Assembly (NCBI RefSeq): GCF_028200735.1
Contig: NZ_JAQKPV010000012.1
Location: forward strand, 1-64,000
Length of the DNA: 64,000 bases
Source of the DNA: Streptomyces sp. ACA25
Lineage (GTDB): Bacteria > Actinomycetota > Actinomycetes > Streptomycetales > Streptomycetaceae
Direction of reading: 5' to 3'
Under the pieces are notes generated by a model. The model was given only the letters and a program-made list of their open reading frames with translations. It was not told the DNA's origin and did not search any database. This document shows positions 47,442-55,555 of the stretch, piece by piece. Numbering within the stretch: position 1 is the first letter of the stretch; every line of letters starts with the position of its first letter. The translations under genes were made by a program, and so were the position numbers.

Positions 47442-47723
47442 GTGAGGAAGATAGCTATCACCGCAGCTGCGGCGTTGGTCATCTCGGTAGCCGCCGCCGG
47501 CGCTGCACATGCCGGCAACGCGTGGGACAGCGCCGCACCGGACAGCAATGCGTGGGACAGCGCGCCACTGGTGACCAACCAGGACGGCAACGCCTGGGAC
47601 AGCGTCGCACCGGACGGCAACGCCTGGGACAACGTCACCCCCTACAGCAACGCCTGGGACAACGCCGACTCCGACGGCAACGCCTGGGACACCATCACGC
47701 CGGACAGCAACGCCTGGGACTGA
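47442..47723 (+). CDS. Secreted NAWD-repeat peptide, possible RiPP precursor
   Basis: The 93-aa product has a clear Sec signal peptide: basic MRKI, hydrophobic core, and cleavage after A-H-A at residue 24. The predicted mature part has 69 residues and seven N-A-W-D motifs at 10-residue spacing (one 14-residue spacing), with consensus [GS]-N-A-W-D-[SNT]-x-x-P-D, ending exactly on the last NAWD. The mature part contains 13 Asp and 7 Trp but no Lys, Arg, His, Cys, Glu or Met, so it is strongly acidic. An ATP-grasp ligase and a DUF1015 gene follow on the same strand. It could be a repeated-core modified peptide or a small secreted repeat protein. I do not recognise the family. Confidence 0.85.
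   Translation: MRKIAITAAAALVISVAAAGAAHAGNAWDSAAPDSNAWDSAPLVTNQDGNAWDSVAPDGNAWDNVTPYSNAWDNADSDGNAWDTITPDSNAWD
47514..47720 (+). repeat. 30-bp in-frame repeats encoding the NAWD decapeptide
   Basis: The coding DNA repeats a roughly 30-bp unit beginning ggcaacgcctgggac or agcaacgcctgggac, followed by a variable half. The NAWD codons are nearly invariant (aac gcc tgg gac), while the second half of the unit varies in both sequence and encoded residues. Confidence 0.85.
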
Positions 47724-47804
47724 CCTCCCGGCGCCACAGGCCGGTTTCGGGGCTCCTCGTGAGTCGTCCCCCCCATCAGCACCTCAGTCGAAGGAGGCGG
47801 TCCG

Positions 47805-49082
47805 GTGACACCCCACACACCCACCGCCGTCCTGCTCAGTCCACGGCCCTCGGATGTCCGAGCCGCACGCGAAGTCGGAGCCCGCAGCCTCGTGCTGGCA
47901 TCCGACCTCTCGTCCCCCCACGTGCGGGAGGCCGCGCTTGCCGCGGACGAGGCCCTCGCCGTGGACTGGCGCGATCACCCTCGACTGCTGGACGCGATCA
48001 GCCATTTCGCGGACAGTCCGCTGAGGTCCCCGGCACTGGCACCGCGCGCCTCGGTGTTCGGATTCGGCGAAGCCGCCGCCCTGGTGGCGGCCCGGGCCAA
48101 CGAGGCCCTGGGTCTCCCCGGCAATCCGCACGCGGCGGTCGCGTATCTCACGGACAAGGCCGCCCTGCGGGACCGGGTCAACCAGCTCACCGCGACCCCC
48201 GTGCGGTTCGAGCGGTGCGACCGGGCCGCGGACCTGGTGCCGGCTGCCTCACGAGTCGGCTTCCCCTGCGTGGTCAAGCCTCGCACCGGCTCAGGTGGCG
48301 AGGGGGTGCACCGGCTGCACGGCGTGGCTGATGCAGAAGCCCTCGCCAGGCAGCTGGCACCGGAGTCCGCTCTGATCATCGAGGAGGACCTGCAAGGACC
48401 GGAGTACACCGCGGAAGCACACAGCCGGGCCGGCCGGCACACCGTGCTGGCCGTGACGCGGAGGTACACCACCGGTGTCCCCGACTGCGTCGACACCGGC
48501 TACGACCTGCCGGCCGGACTGGGCAAGCGCACGCTGTCCAAAGTGCACAAGCTGGTCGCCGCCACCCTCGACGCGGCCGGACACCGCACCGGACCCTCAC
48601 ACACCGAGATCATCATCACCTCCAGCGGGCCCAGGCTCGTGGAGTCCCATGCCCACCCCGGCAGCGACCACCTCAGCGACCTGCTGCAGTTGGCGACCGG
48701 GACCGACCGCATCGCGTTGACCTTCGCGACTGTGCTCGGGCTGCCGGAACCGGCCCCCCAACCCCGGGACCGGTACGCGGGAGTGCGCTTCCTGCCGCTC
48801 TCGGTGGCAGAGATGCGCCACAGCATGCACAGCGCGCAAGAGGCGCGGAACCTGCCCGGGGTCGCCGGAATCGAGATCATCGGGTACAGCGACAGCCATG
48901 CGCCGGCGGCCACCAGCCGGGCCGCCGGGCATGGCGTCCTCACCGCGATCGGCTCCAGCCCGCAGGAGCTGGCCGAGGTGTTCCACTCGGCCGTCGACAC
49001 CCTCTGCCCCGCCCTGGGGCCGGCTCACCGGGCCACCCCGGCCCCCGAAGCCACCATGGAAGAGGAACTCAGTGCTGTCTGA
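47805..49082 (+). CDS. ATP-grasp ligase
   Basis: The GTG at 47805, with GGAGG 7-8 bases upstream, gives 425 residues. The fold is that of L-amino-acid-ligase/carboxylase-type ATP-grasp enzymes: an N-terminal alpha/beta domain, ATP-binding VVKPRTGSGGEGVHRL near residue 155, IIEEDLQGPEYTAE near 190, and the metal site region RLVESHAHPGSDHL near 285. These enzymes form amide or thioester bonds via acylphosphates. It differs from classical MvdD/MdnC graspetide ligases as I remember them. The gene lies 82 bp after the NAWD peptide gene and overlaps the DUF1015 gene by 11 nt. The likely substrate is a small amino acid or the peptide's Asp carboxylates; this is inference. Confidence 0.85.
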   Translation: MTPHTPTAVLLSPRPSDVRAAREVGARSLVLASDLSSPHVREAALAADEALAVDWRDHPRLLDAISHFADSPLRSPALAPRASVFGFGEAAALVAARANEALGLPGNPHAAVAYLTDKAALRDRVNQLTATPVRFERCDRAADLVPAASRVGFPCVVKPRTGSGGEGVHRLHGVADAEALARQLAPESALIIEEDLQGPEYTAEAHSRAGRHTVLAVTRRYTTGVPDCVDTGYDLPAGLGKRTLSKVHKLVAATLDAAGHRTGPSHTEIIITSSGPRLVESHAHPGSDHLSDLLQLATGTDRIALTFATVLGLPEPAPQPRDRYAGVRFLPLSVAEMRHSMHSAQEARNLPGVAGIEIIGYSDSHAPAATSRAAGHGVLTAIGSSPQELAEVFHSAVDTLCPALGPAHRATPAPEATMEEELSAV

Positions 49083-50061
49083 CGTGCTCTCCCCACAGGC
49101 TCTGCCGAGCACACCCGAACCGCGCACCGATCTGCTCATCCCGCACTACATCCTGGAACGCCGCGACCCCTTCGACGCGGTGCAGCAGCGTGGCGTGATC
49201 GGTTCCCTCGACCTGCAGGCCACGCAGTCGGGCCATGTGCTCCGCCACCAGCAGGTGGGGGAGTCGGAGGTCCGGCTGCAGACCCAGTTGCTGCGGGAGC
49301 GCGGCGGCAGCAGCGACCCACTGTTGCTGGCCGCCCCCGACCTGGGCGGATTCCACGAGTGCGTCCGGACGGCAACGGAACTGCAGCCCGACTCGGTGCT
49401 GGAGACACCGGAAGGGGGAGAGCTGCGGCTGTGGACCGCCGACCCCCGCTGGACCGCCAGCCCACCCGCCCTCGGGCCGCTGCTGCTCGCCGCCGGCCAC
49501 CACCGCCTGGAGGCCGCGCGCCGGCTGCACCGGACTCACCAGGGGCCGGACGGCGGCCGGGTACCGGCCCTCGTCGTCGACCACGCCCGGCACCCCCTGA
49601 CCCTGTCGGCCACCCACCGTGCCCTGCCCGGTCTGGACCTCGCCCGGGCCGTCCGCTCCGCCTCCCGGTTCGCCCGGGTCCGCAGGCGCCCGCGCGGCAG
49701 CTGCCCGCCGCCTTCGCGGGGCAGCTTCCTGCTCACCGGCGAGGGACAGACCTGGGAAGTGTCGGCCATCTCCGGCGCCACCATGGCCAGCAGGCTCCGC
49801 CGCCTCCCCTCGGAATGGGTGGAGCTGGACGCGGCTGTCAGTGACCACGTGCTGATACCGGCCCTGTGCGAGGACCAGGGCATCCTGCCCAAACCCCGCT
49901 ACCTCACGGACTACCCTTCCACCGGTGAGGTCGGGCTGATTCTGCCCTCCCCCACCTGGAACCAGGTGTGGGCGGGCGCAGCCAGTGGCGCGGGCATGCC
50001 CCGTAAGAGCACCTGTGTGGGGCCCAAGCCCCTCCCGGACCTGCTCGCCCGCCTGGCCTGA
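49072..50061 (+). CDS. DUF1015-family protein, N-terminally short
   Basis: The GTG at 49072 follows GAGGAACTCA and overlaps the ATP-grasp gene by 11 nt, giving 329 residues. Recognisable DUF1015 features are GVIGSLDLQATQSGHVLRH near residue 40, the GHHRLEAARR motif near 146 (usually IADGHHR, here LAAGHHR), and the C-terminal GMPRKSTCVGPKPLPDLL. Family members are usually near 400 residues, and the standard N-terminal PPYDV-type segment is missing here. Some relatives are thought to be ATP- or ADP-dependent serine kinases of the ParB/sulfiredoxin-like group; whether this diverged copy is active is unclear. Coupled translation with the ligase implies a shared pathway. Confidence 0.8.
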   Translation: MLSDVLSPQALPSTPEPRTDLLIPHYILERRDPFDAVQQRGVIGSLDLQATQSGHVLRHQQVGESEVRLQTQLLRERGGSSDPLLLAAPDLGGFHECVRTATELQPDSVLETPEGGELRLWTADPRWTASPPALGPLLLAAGHHRLEAARRLHRTHQGPDGGRVPALVVDHARHPLTLSATHRALPGLDLARAVRSASRFARVRRRPRGSCPPPSRGSFLLTGEGQTWEVSAISGATMASRLRRLPSEWVELDAAVSDHVLIPALCEDQGILPKPRYLTDYPSTGEVGLILPSPTWNQVWAGAASGAGMPRKSTCVGPKPLPDLLARLA

Positions 50062-50122
50062 GCGTTCCGGCCGGGCCCCGGCCCGCTTCTCACCGGCCGC
50101 TCCCTCACCGGGTGAGTGCAAG

Positions 50123-50138
50123 GTTTCGTCGGCGTCAC
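50123..50138. promoter_or_regulatory. GlnR-type box upstream of narK
   Basis: Read on the - strand the site is GTGAC-6 bases-GAAAC, an exact match to the gTnAC-n6-GaAAC half of the actinobacterial GlnR consensus. A further imperfect a-site (CTCAC on the - strand, 50112-50116) lies at the correct 6-base spacing. It is 95 bp before the narK start. GlnR controls nitrogen assimilation genes, including nitrate transport. Confidence 0.7.
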
Positions 50139-50232
50139 CTCTCCGGCCACGGACCGGAAACGCGGCCTCCCTACCTTCGGATCAGCAAGCAATCACGCGC
50201 AGACGCAGCTGACCGAGGACCGCGGAGGCACC

Positions 50233-51633
50233 ATGCCAGCCACCACCACCCCTGCCGGCCGCCGAGGCGGACGCTGGATCAACGAGTGGGATCCCGAGGA
50301 CGAGACGTTCTGGAAGACCCGCGGTGAGCCGATCGCCCGGCGCAACCTGGGCTTCTCGATCCTCTCCGAGCACATCGGCTTCTCGATCTGGAGCCTGTGG
50401 TCCGTCCTGGTGCTTTTCATGGGGCCGGAGTACGGCATCGACGCGGCGGGGAAGTTCTTCCTCGTGGCGGTGGCCACTCTGGTCGGAGCCGTGGTGCGGG
50501 TGCCCTACACCTTCGCCGTGGCCCGGTTCGGCGGCCGCAACTGGACGGTGATCGCTGCCTCTCTGCTGCTCCTGCCGACCCTCGCCGCCTGGTTCGTGAT
50601 GGAGCCCGGCACCTCGTACACCACCTTCCTGCTGGTGGCGGTCCTGACCGGGGTCGGAGGCGGGAACTTCGCCTCCTCGATGACCAACATCAACTCCTTC
50701 TTCCCGCTGCGCAGGAAGGGCTGGGCCCTCGGTCTCAACGCCGGTGGTGGCAACATCGGAGTGCCCGCCGTGCAACTGGCCGGGCTCCTGGTCATCGCCA
50801 CCGTCGGTGACGGTTCGCCCCGGGTGCTCCTGGGCGCCTACATCCCACTGATCATCCTGGCCACCTACTGCGCCTGGCGCTGGATGGACAACCTCGCCCC
50901 GGTGACCAACGACACCGGAGCGGCCCGGGAATCCGTCCGGGACGCCCACACCTGGATCATGTCGTTCCTGTACATCGGGACCTTCGGCTCCTTCATCGGC
51001 TACAGCTTCGCCTTCGGACTGGTGCTGCAGACGCAGTTCGACCGGACACCGCTGGAGGCCGCCTCGCTCACCTTCATCGGCCCTCTGCTCGGTTCGCTGA
51101 TCCGGCCCGTCGGCGGTTCGCTCGCCGACCGGTTCGGGGGCGCCCGCATCACCCTGTGGACGTTCGCCGCGATGACGGCTGCCACCGGACTGGTGATCAT
51201 CGCCTCGATCCAGGAGTCCCTGCCGGTCTTCCTGGCGGGCTTCGTCACCCTGTTCGTCCTGACCGGGCTCGGGAACGGCTCGACCTACAAGATGATTCCG
51301 GGGATCTATCACGCCAAGGCCGTGGCACTGGGCCTCACCGGGGAGGCTGCCGCCGCTTACGGCCGCCGGCTCTCCGGCGCGGCCATCGGGCTGATCGGCG
51401 CCGTCGGGGCCCTCGGCGGGCTGGGCATCAACCTCGCGTTCCGGCAGTCCTTCCTCACCCAGGGGACCGGCACCTCGGCGTTCGTGGCCTTCCTCGGCTT
51501 CTACGTGCTGTGTTTCGCCGTCACCTGGTACGTATACCTGCGGCAGGGCAAGCGGCGCACCCGGGCCGCGGACCCGCAGGAGTCCGCGGACGCGGACGCA
51601 CCGCAGCGGCAGGCCGCGTTTGTGGGAGTCTGA
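50233..51633 (+). CDS. narK: Nitrate/nitrite transporter NarK
   Basis: The ATG at 50233, with GGAGG 6 bases upstream, gives 466 residues. It is an MFS protein with about 12 transmembrane helices. Nitrate-porter signatures are visible: GGGNFASSMTNINSFFPLRRKGWALGLNAGGGNIG in helix 5 (read in two parts around residue 155) and GNGSTYKMIP near residue 355. It moves nitrate in or nitrite out across the cytoplasmic membrane. It sits immediately before an NnaR-type regulator and carries an upstream GlnR box, so it is likely switched on under nitrogen limitation. Confidence 0.94.
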   Translation: MPATTTPAGRRGGRWINEWDPEDETFWKTRGEPIARRNLGFSILSEHIGFSIWSLWSVLVLFMGPEYGIDAAGKFFLVAVATLVGAVVRVPYTFAVARFGGRNWTVIAASLLLLPTLAAWFVMEPGTSYTTFLLVAVLTGVGGGNFASSMTNINSFFPLRRKGWALGLNAGGGNIGVPAVQLAGLLVIATVGDGSPRVLLGAYIPLIILATYCAWRWMDNLAPVTNDTGAARESVRDAHTWIMSFLYIGTFGSFIGYSFAFGLVLQTQFDRTPLEAASLTFIGPLLGSLIRPVGGSLADRFGGARITLWTFAAMTAATGLVIIASIQESLPVFLAGFVTLFVLTGLGNGSTYKMIPGIYHAKAVALGLTGEAAAAYGRRLSGAAIGLIGAVGALGGLGINLAFRQSFLTQGTGTSAFVAFLGFYVLCFAVTWYVYLRQGKRRTRAADPQESADADAPQRQAAFVGV

Positions 51634-51648
51634 ACACGAAGCAGCCTC

Positions 51649-51665
51649 TCCGCTGCCGCAGCGGA
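51649..51665 (+). terminator. Short hairpin after narK
   Basis: A 7-bp stem with a 3-base loop (51649-51655 with 51659-51665) lies 15 bases after narK. Immediately after it, GTAAC-6 bases-GACAT (51667-51682) weakly resembles a GlnR half site upstream of the next gene. Confidence 0.4.
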
Positions 51666-51758
51666 CGTAACACGCACGACATCACGCGGATCCGGGCCTG
51701 TCACGAGGGGTTGACAGGCTCGGATCCCGTGTACCGGACGGGCGGAGCGATCACCACC

Positions 51759-52964
51759 ATGCACCACACGAACGACACGAAGAATCCGCAGGGCCCTGCC
51801 CGCGGGGCCGGCACCCGCGGTGACCCGGCGGCCCAGCCGGTCCGGCCGCTCGACGGCTTCACCGTCGGGGTCACCGCCGCCCGCCGGGCGGAGGAGCTCG
51901 GCGCACTGCTGGAGCGGCGCGGTGCCGAGGTGCAGCACGCACCGGCGCTGCGGATCGTCCCGCTGGCCGACGACCGCCGTCTGCTGGACGCCACCCGGCA
52001 GCTCGTCGTGACCACCCCGGACGTGGTGGTCGCCACCACCGCCATCGGCTTCCGCGGCTGGGTCGCCGCGGCCGAGGGATGGGGAATCGGGGAGGACTTG
52101 CTGCGCATCCTCGGAGCGGCCGAGGTGCTGGCTCGCGGGCCCAAAGTGCGCGGGGCCATCCGGGCGGCCGGCCTGACCGAGAAATGGTCGCCCGCCTCCG
52201 AGTCGATGGCCGAGGTCCTGGACCGGCTGCTGGAGGAGGGGGTGGACGGCCGGCGGATCGCCCTCCAGCTCCACGGAGAGCCGCTCCCCGGCTTCATCGA
52301 GTCCTTGCGCGCCGCCGGTGCCGAAGTCATCGATGTGCCCGTCTACCGGTGGCTGCCACCCGAGGACCTCACCCCCGTCGACCGCCTCATCGACGCGACA
52401 GTGGCGCGGGGCCTGGACGCCGTGACGTTCACCAGCGCCCCCGCGGCCGCTTCGCTGCTGGACCGGGCCGCCCGGCGCGGTCAGCTCGACGAGCTGCTGG
52501 ACGCCCTGCGCGGCGATGTGCTGACCGTCTGCGTCGGCCCGGTCACCGCTCTCCCACTGGAGGCGCACGCCGTCCCGCTCCGGTACCCCGAACGCTTCCG
52601 GCTCGGCCCGCTGGTCCAGCTGCTGTGCGCGGAGCTTCCCGCCCGGGCCCGCACGCATCCGGTGGCGGGCCGGGAGCTGGAGATCCGGGGGCGCGCGGTC
52701 GTCGTGGACGGTGAGCTGCGTCCCGTGCCGCCCGCCGGGATGGCGCTGCTGCGCGCGCTGGCCCGCCGGCCGGGCTGGGTGGTGCCGCGTGCGGAGTTGC
52801 TGCGGGCCCTGCCCGGCTCCAGCCGGGACGAGCACGCCGTGGAGACGGCGATGGCCCGGCTGCGGAGCGCGCTGGGCGCCCCCCGGCTGATCCAGACCGT
52901 TGTCAAACGCGGCTACCGGCTCGCCGTGGACCCGGCAGCCGTGAGCGACAAGTACACCGGCTGA
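51759..52964 (+). CDS. nnaR: HemD-like / winged-helix regulator, NnaR type
   Basis: The 401-aa protein combines a uroporphyrinogen-III synthase-like domain (about residues 30-270, with FTVGVTAARRAEELGALLE and DAVTFTSAPAAASLLD) with a C-terminal OmpR-like winged helix (about 290-390, ending LIQTVVKRGYRLAVDP). The arrangement next to narK matches NnaR of S. coelicolor, described as a co-activator with GlnR of nitrate/nitrite assimilation genes. Synthase activity of the HemD part is possible but the gene context argues for a regulatory role. The ATG has GGAG about 12 bases upstream. Confidence 0.88.
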   Translation: MHHTNDTKNPQGPARGAGTRGDPAAQPVRPLDGFTVGVTAARRAEELGALLERRGAEVQHAPALRIVPLADDRRLLDATRQLVVTTPDVVVATTAIGFRGWVAAAEGWGIGEDLLRILGAAEVLARGPKVRGAIRAAGLTEKWSPASESMAEVLDRLLEEGVDGRRIALQLHGEPLPGFIESLRAAGAEVIDVPVYRWLPPEDLTPVDRLIDATVARGLDAVTFTSAPAAASLLDRAARRGQLDELLDALRGDVLTVCVGPVTALPLEAHAVPLRYPERFRLGPLVQLLCAELPARARTHPVAGRELEIRGRAVVVDGELRPVPPAGMALLRALARRPGWVVPRAELLRALPGSSRDEHAVETAMARLRSALGAPRLIQTVVKRGYRLAVDPAAVSDKYTG

Positions 52965-53045
52965 CGGGGCCGGCCGGAAGGCGGCGCAGGGTGGGATCCA
53001 CCGGGCCGAAACCCATGTACGGTGGACGGCTGCCTAGCCCAGTGG

Positions 53046-55352
53046 ATGAAGGGGGCCGTTGCGTTGGACGTCCGGGAGAGGGAGATCCAAGGCGAACAGC
53101 GGCACTTGGACGCCGTGTACAAACGGCTCGAGGAGAAGATCCACGAGGCCGAGTTCCTCATGGACGACGCGGCCAAACGGGTGCAGGTCGGCACGCCCGG
53201 GGCACTGGTGGAGCGGGACGCCCAGGTCTTCCGCGCGGGCGTGCACCTCAATCGGCTGAACAGTGAGTTCGAGGACTTCCTGTTCGGTCGTATCGACCTG
53301 CTCGCGGGCAAGGACGGGGTGCGCGGCCCCGACGGGGCCCAGACCTCAGTGGAGCCTGCCGACGACGCCGTCCGTGAGGACCGCGGGGTGAGCACCGCGG
53401 ACATCGCGGAGACCCTGCACATCGGCAGGCTCGGCGTGCTCGACGCCGACTACGTTCCGCTGGTCGTCGACTGGCGCGCGCCCGCGGCCGCGCCCTTCTA
53501 CCGGGCCACCCCGGTGGCCCCGGGGCGGGTGGTCCGCCGCCGGGTGATCCGCAGCAAGGGCCGCCGGGTGGTCAGCGTGGAGGACGACCTGCTGCAGCCG
53601 GGGGTGCGCGCGCTCCTTGACGGTGCCGAGCTGCCGGTCGTCGGAGACGGTGCGCTGATGGCCGCTCTGGGGCGGGCCCGCGAGCACACCATGCGCGACA
53701 TCGTCGCCTCCATCCAGTCCGAGCAGGACGAGGTGATCCGAGCGCCCGCGGTGTCCGTCACCGAGGTGAGCGGCGGCCCGGGCACGGGGAAGACCGCCGT
53801 CGCCCTGCACCGCGCGGCTTACCTGCTGTACCAGGACCGGCGGCGCTACGCGGGCGGCATCCTGATCGTCAGCCCCACCCCGCTGCTGGTCTCCTACACC
53901 GAGGGGGTGCTGCCGTCCCTCGGTGAGGAGGGGCAGGTGGCCATCCGGGCACTCGGCTCCCTGCTGGACGGGGCCGAGGCGGACGCCTACGACGACCAGG
54001 CGGTGGCCCGGATCAAGGGCTCCGCCCGGATGGCCCGGATCCTCCACCGTGCGGCACGCGGCACGCTCCAGCACGGTGACCAGCCCGCCCGGCTGCGCGT
54101 CGTGGCGTTCAACGCCCGGGTGGAGCTGGACGCCGAGGAGCTGAGCGGGGTGCGGGCCGCCGCCCTTGCCGGCACCGCACCAGTCAACCTGCTGCGACCG
54201 CGGGCCCGGCGCCTGCTGCTGGACGCGCTGTGGGAGAAGTCCGGCGGCCCGCACCGCTACACCGAGGCAGCGCTCGCCGCCGAGGCCAAGGAGGCGTTCA
54301 ACGAGGACGTCGGCGACGAGGACGTGTTCCAGGAGTTCCTGGACGCCTGGTGGCCCGAGATCACCCCGCTGCAGGTGCTCCGGGCGATGGCCGACCCGCG
54401 GCGGCTGGACCGCTGGGCGCGGCGGGTGTTCCCGCAGCGCGAGGTGCGGCAGCTGGCCCGCTCGCTGCGCCGGATCAGCCCCGAGGGCACCGGTCTTTCG
54501 GTGCACGACGTGGCGCTGCTGGACGAGCTGCGGGTCATGCTCGGCACGCCGGCCCGCCCGAAGCAGCCGACCGAGGAGGACCTGCTCGCCGAGCTCGAGG
54601 TGCGCGAGGTGACCACCTTCGCAGACCGGACCGCCCGCCGCCGCAGCCCGGCCGGGCGGGATCAGCAGGAGCGCACCGATTACGCGCACATCATCGTCGA
54701 TGAAGCCCAGGACCTCACCCCGATGCAGTGGCGCATGGTCGGCCGGCGCGGTCGGCAAGCCACCTGGACGGTGGTCGGGGATCCGGCACAGAGCTCCTGG
54801 TCGGACCCGGCGGAAGCCGCCGAGGAACGGTCGGCGGCGCTCGGGCGCAGGCCGCGGCGGCAGTTCGAGCTGACGGTCAACTACCGGAACCCGGCGGAGA
54901 TCGCCGCCGTGGCCTCCCGCGTGCTGGCCCTGGCCATGCCCGGCTCCCGCCCGCCCCGGGCGGTGCGGGCCACCGGGACCGAGCCCGGCTTCGCAGTCGT
55001 GGGGGAGGACTTTCCCGGGGCGGTGCGGGAGGCGGCCGGGCGGCTGCTGGCCGAGGTGGAGGGCACCGTCGGAGTGGTCGTGGCGATGGCGCGTCGCGAA
55101 GAAGCACGGGGGTGGCTCGCCGGCCTGGGGGACCGGCTGGTGACTCTGGGCAGCCTGGAGGCCAAGGGCCTGGAGTACGACGCGACGCTGGTGGTGTCGC
55201 CGGCGGAGATCGCCGACGAGTCCCCGGCCGGGTTGCGGGTGCTGTACGTCGCGCTGACCCGGGCGACACAGCGGCTTGTGGTGCTGTCCGGCCCGGAGGA
55301 TCTTCCCGACGCCGACGGGGTCCCCGACCTGCTGCGGGAGTTCGCCGACTGA
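53046..55352 (+). CDS. HelD-like UvrD-type helicase / RNA polymerase recycling factor
   Basis: The frame allows GTG 53022, ATG 53046 or TTG 53064. The TTG has the best ribosome-binding site (AAGGGGG) and starts LDVREREIQGEQ, so the true start is uncertain; I list the ATG (768 aa). An N-terminal coiled coil (LDAVYKRLEEKIHEAEFLMD) precedes Walker A GGPGTGKTAVALHRAAYLL near residue 245, Walker B IIVDEAQDLTPMQ near 550, and late helicase motif SLEAKGLEYDATLVV. HelD-type proteins remove stalled RNA polymerase from DNA and in actinobacteria can give rifamycin tolerance. DNA helicase activity cannot be excluded. Confidence 0.9.
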   Translation: MKGAVALDVREREIQGEQRHLDAVYKRLEEKIHEAEFLMDDAAKRVQVGTPGALVERDAQVFRAGVHLNRLNSEFEDFLFGRIDLLAGKDGVRGPDGAQTSVEPADDAVREDRGVSTADIAETLHIGRLGVLDADYVPLVVDWRAPAAAPFYRATPVAPGRVVRRRVIRSKGRRVVSVEDDLLQPGVRALLDGAELPVVGDGALMAALGRAREHTMRDIVASIQSEQDEVIRAPAVSVTEVSGGPGTGKTAVALHRAAYLLYQDRRRYAGGILIVSPTPLLVSYTEGVLPSLGEEGQVAIRALGSLLDGAEADAYDDQAVARIKGSARMARILHRAARGTLQHGDQPARLRVVAFNARVELDAEELSGVRAAALAGTAPVNLLRPRARRLLLDALWEKSGGPHRYTEAALAAEAKEAFNEDVGDEDVFQEFLDAWWPEITPLQVLRAMADPRRLDRWARRVFPQREVRQLARSLRRISPEGTGLSVHDVALLDELRVMLGTPARPKQPTEEDLLAELEVREVTTFADRTARRRSPAGRDQQERTDYAHIIVDEAQDLTPMQWRMVGRRGRQATWTVVGDPAQSSWSDPAEAAEERSAALGRRPRRQFELTVNYRNPAEIAAVASRVLALAMPGSRPPRAVRATGTEPGFAVVGEDFPGAVREAAGRLLAEVEGTVGVVVAMARREEARGWLAGLGDRLVTLGSLEAKGLEYDATLVVSPAEIADESPAGLRVLYVALTRATQRLVVLSGPEDLPDADGVPDLLREFAD

Positions 55353-55411
55353 GCCCGCACACCGGCTTTCCGGAATCCTGGAGTCCGGCCGCCGGGGTTT
55401 GTTAGCCTGGA

Positions 55412-55500
55412 AGCGGCACCGGCCCGATCCATGCCCCCGGGCCCAACCATAGCCGCTACGAGCGGCCACTTGCCGCGAGGCGAGCTGGCGGGCCGGTGTC
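55412..55500 (+). ncRNA. Candidate structured small RNA upstream of malic enzyme
   Basis: A 12-bp closing stem joins 55415-55426 with 55489-55500 (one G-U pair). Inside are a 6-bp hairpin with a 3-base loop (55452-55466), a 6-bp hairpin capped by a GCGA tetraloop (GNRA class, 55469-55484), and a C-rich segment with cccccgggccc (55434-55444). Together they form a multi-branch junction. A TTAGCCT promoter-like element precedes it and a strong hairpin follows. It could be an independent sRNA or a 5' regulatory leader. I recall a small RNA being reported near this position in S. coelicolor but cannot confirm identity. Confidence 0.45.
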
Positions 55501-55515
55501 ACCGAACCGTGTCGA

Positions 55516-55555
55516 CGACGGCGGGTGTTCCCTTCGCGAGGGACACCCGCCGTCG
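55516..55555 (+). terminator. Hairpin terminator after the candidate RNA
   Basis: The arms (gacggcgggtg and cacccgccgtc with flanking pairs) form a stem of about 17 bp with one bulged base and a short tcgcg-type loop. It could end the candidate RNA or act as an attenuator before malic enzyme. Confidence 0.75.

Noticed and set aside
47442..47723. NAWD peptide as a lanthipeptide or lasso precursor
   Set aside because: There is no Cys, no LanM/LanBC, B1/B2 or cyclase gene nearby, and the N-terminus is a Sec signal rather than a RiPP leader.
55412..55500. The candidate RNA as a 6C RNA or 4.5S SRP RNA
   Set aside because: The C-rich segment has only five consecutive C and is not in two matching C-loops; the SRP GGAAG-type apical motif is absent.
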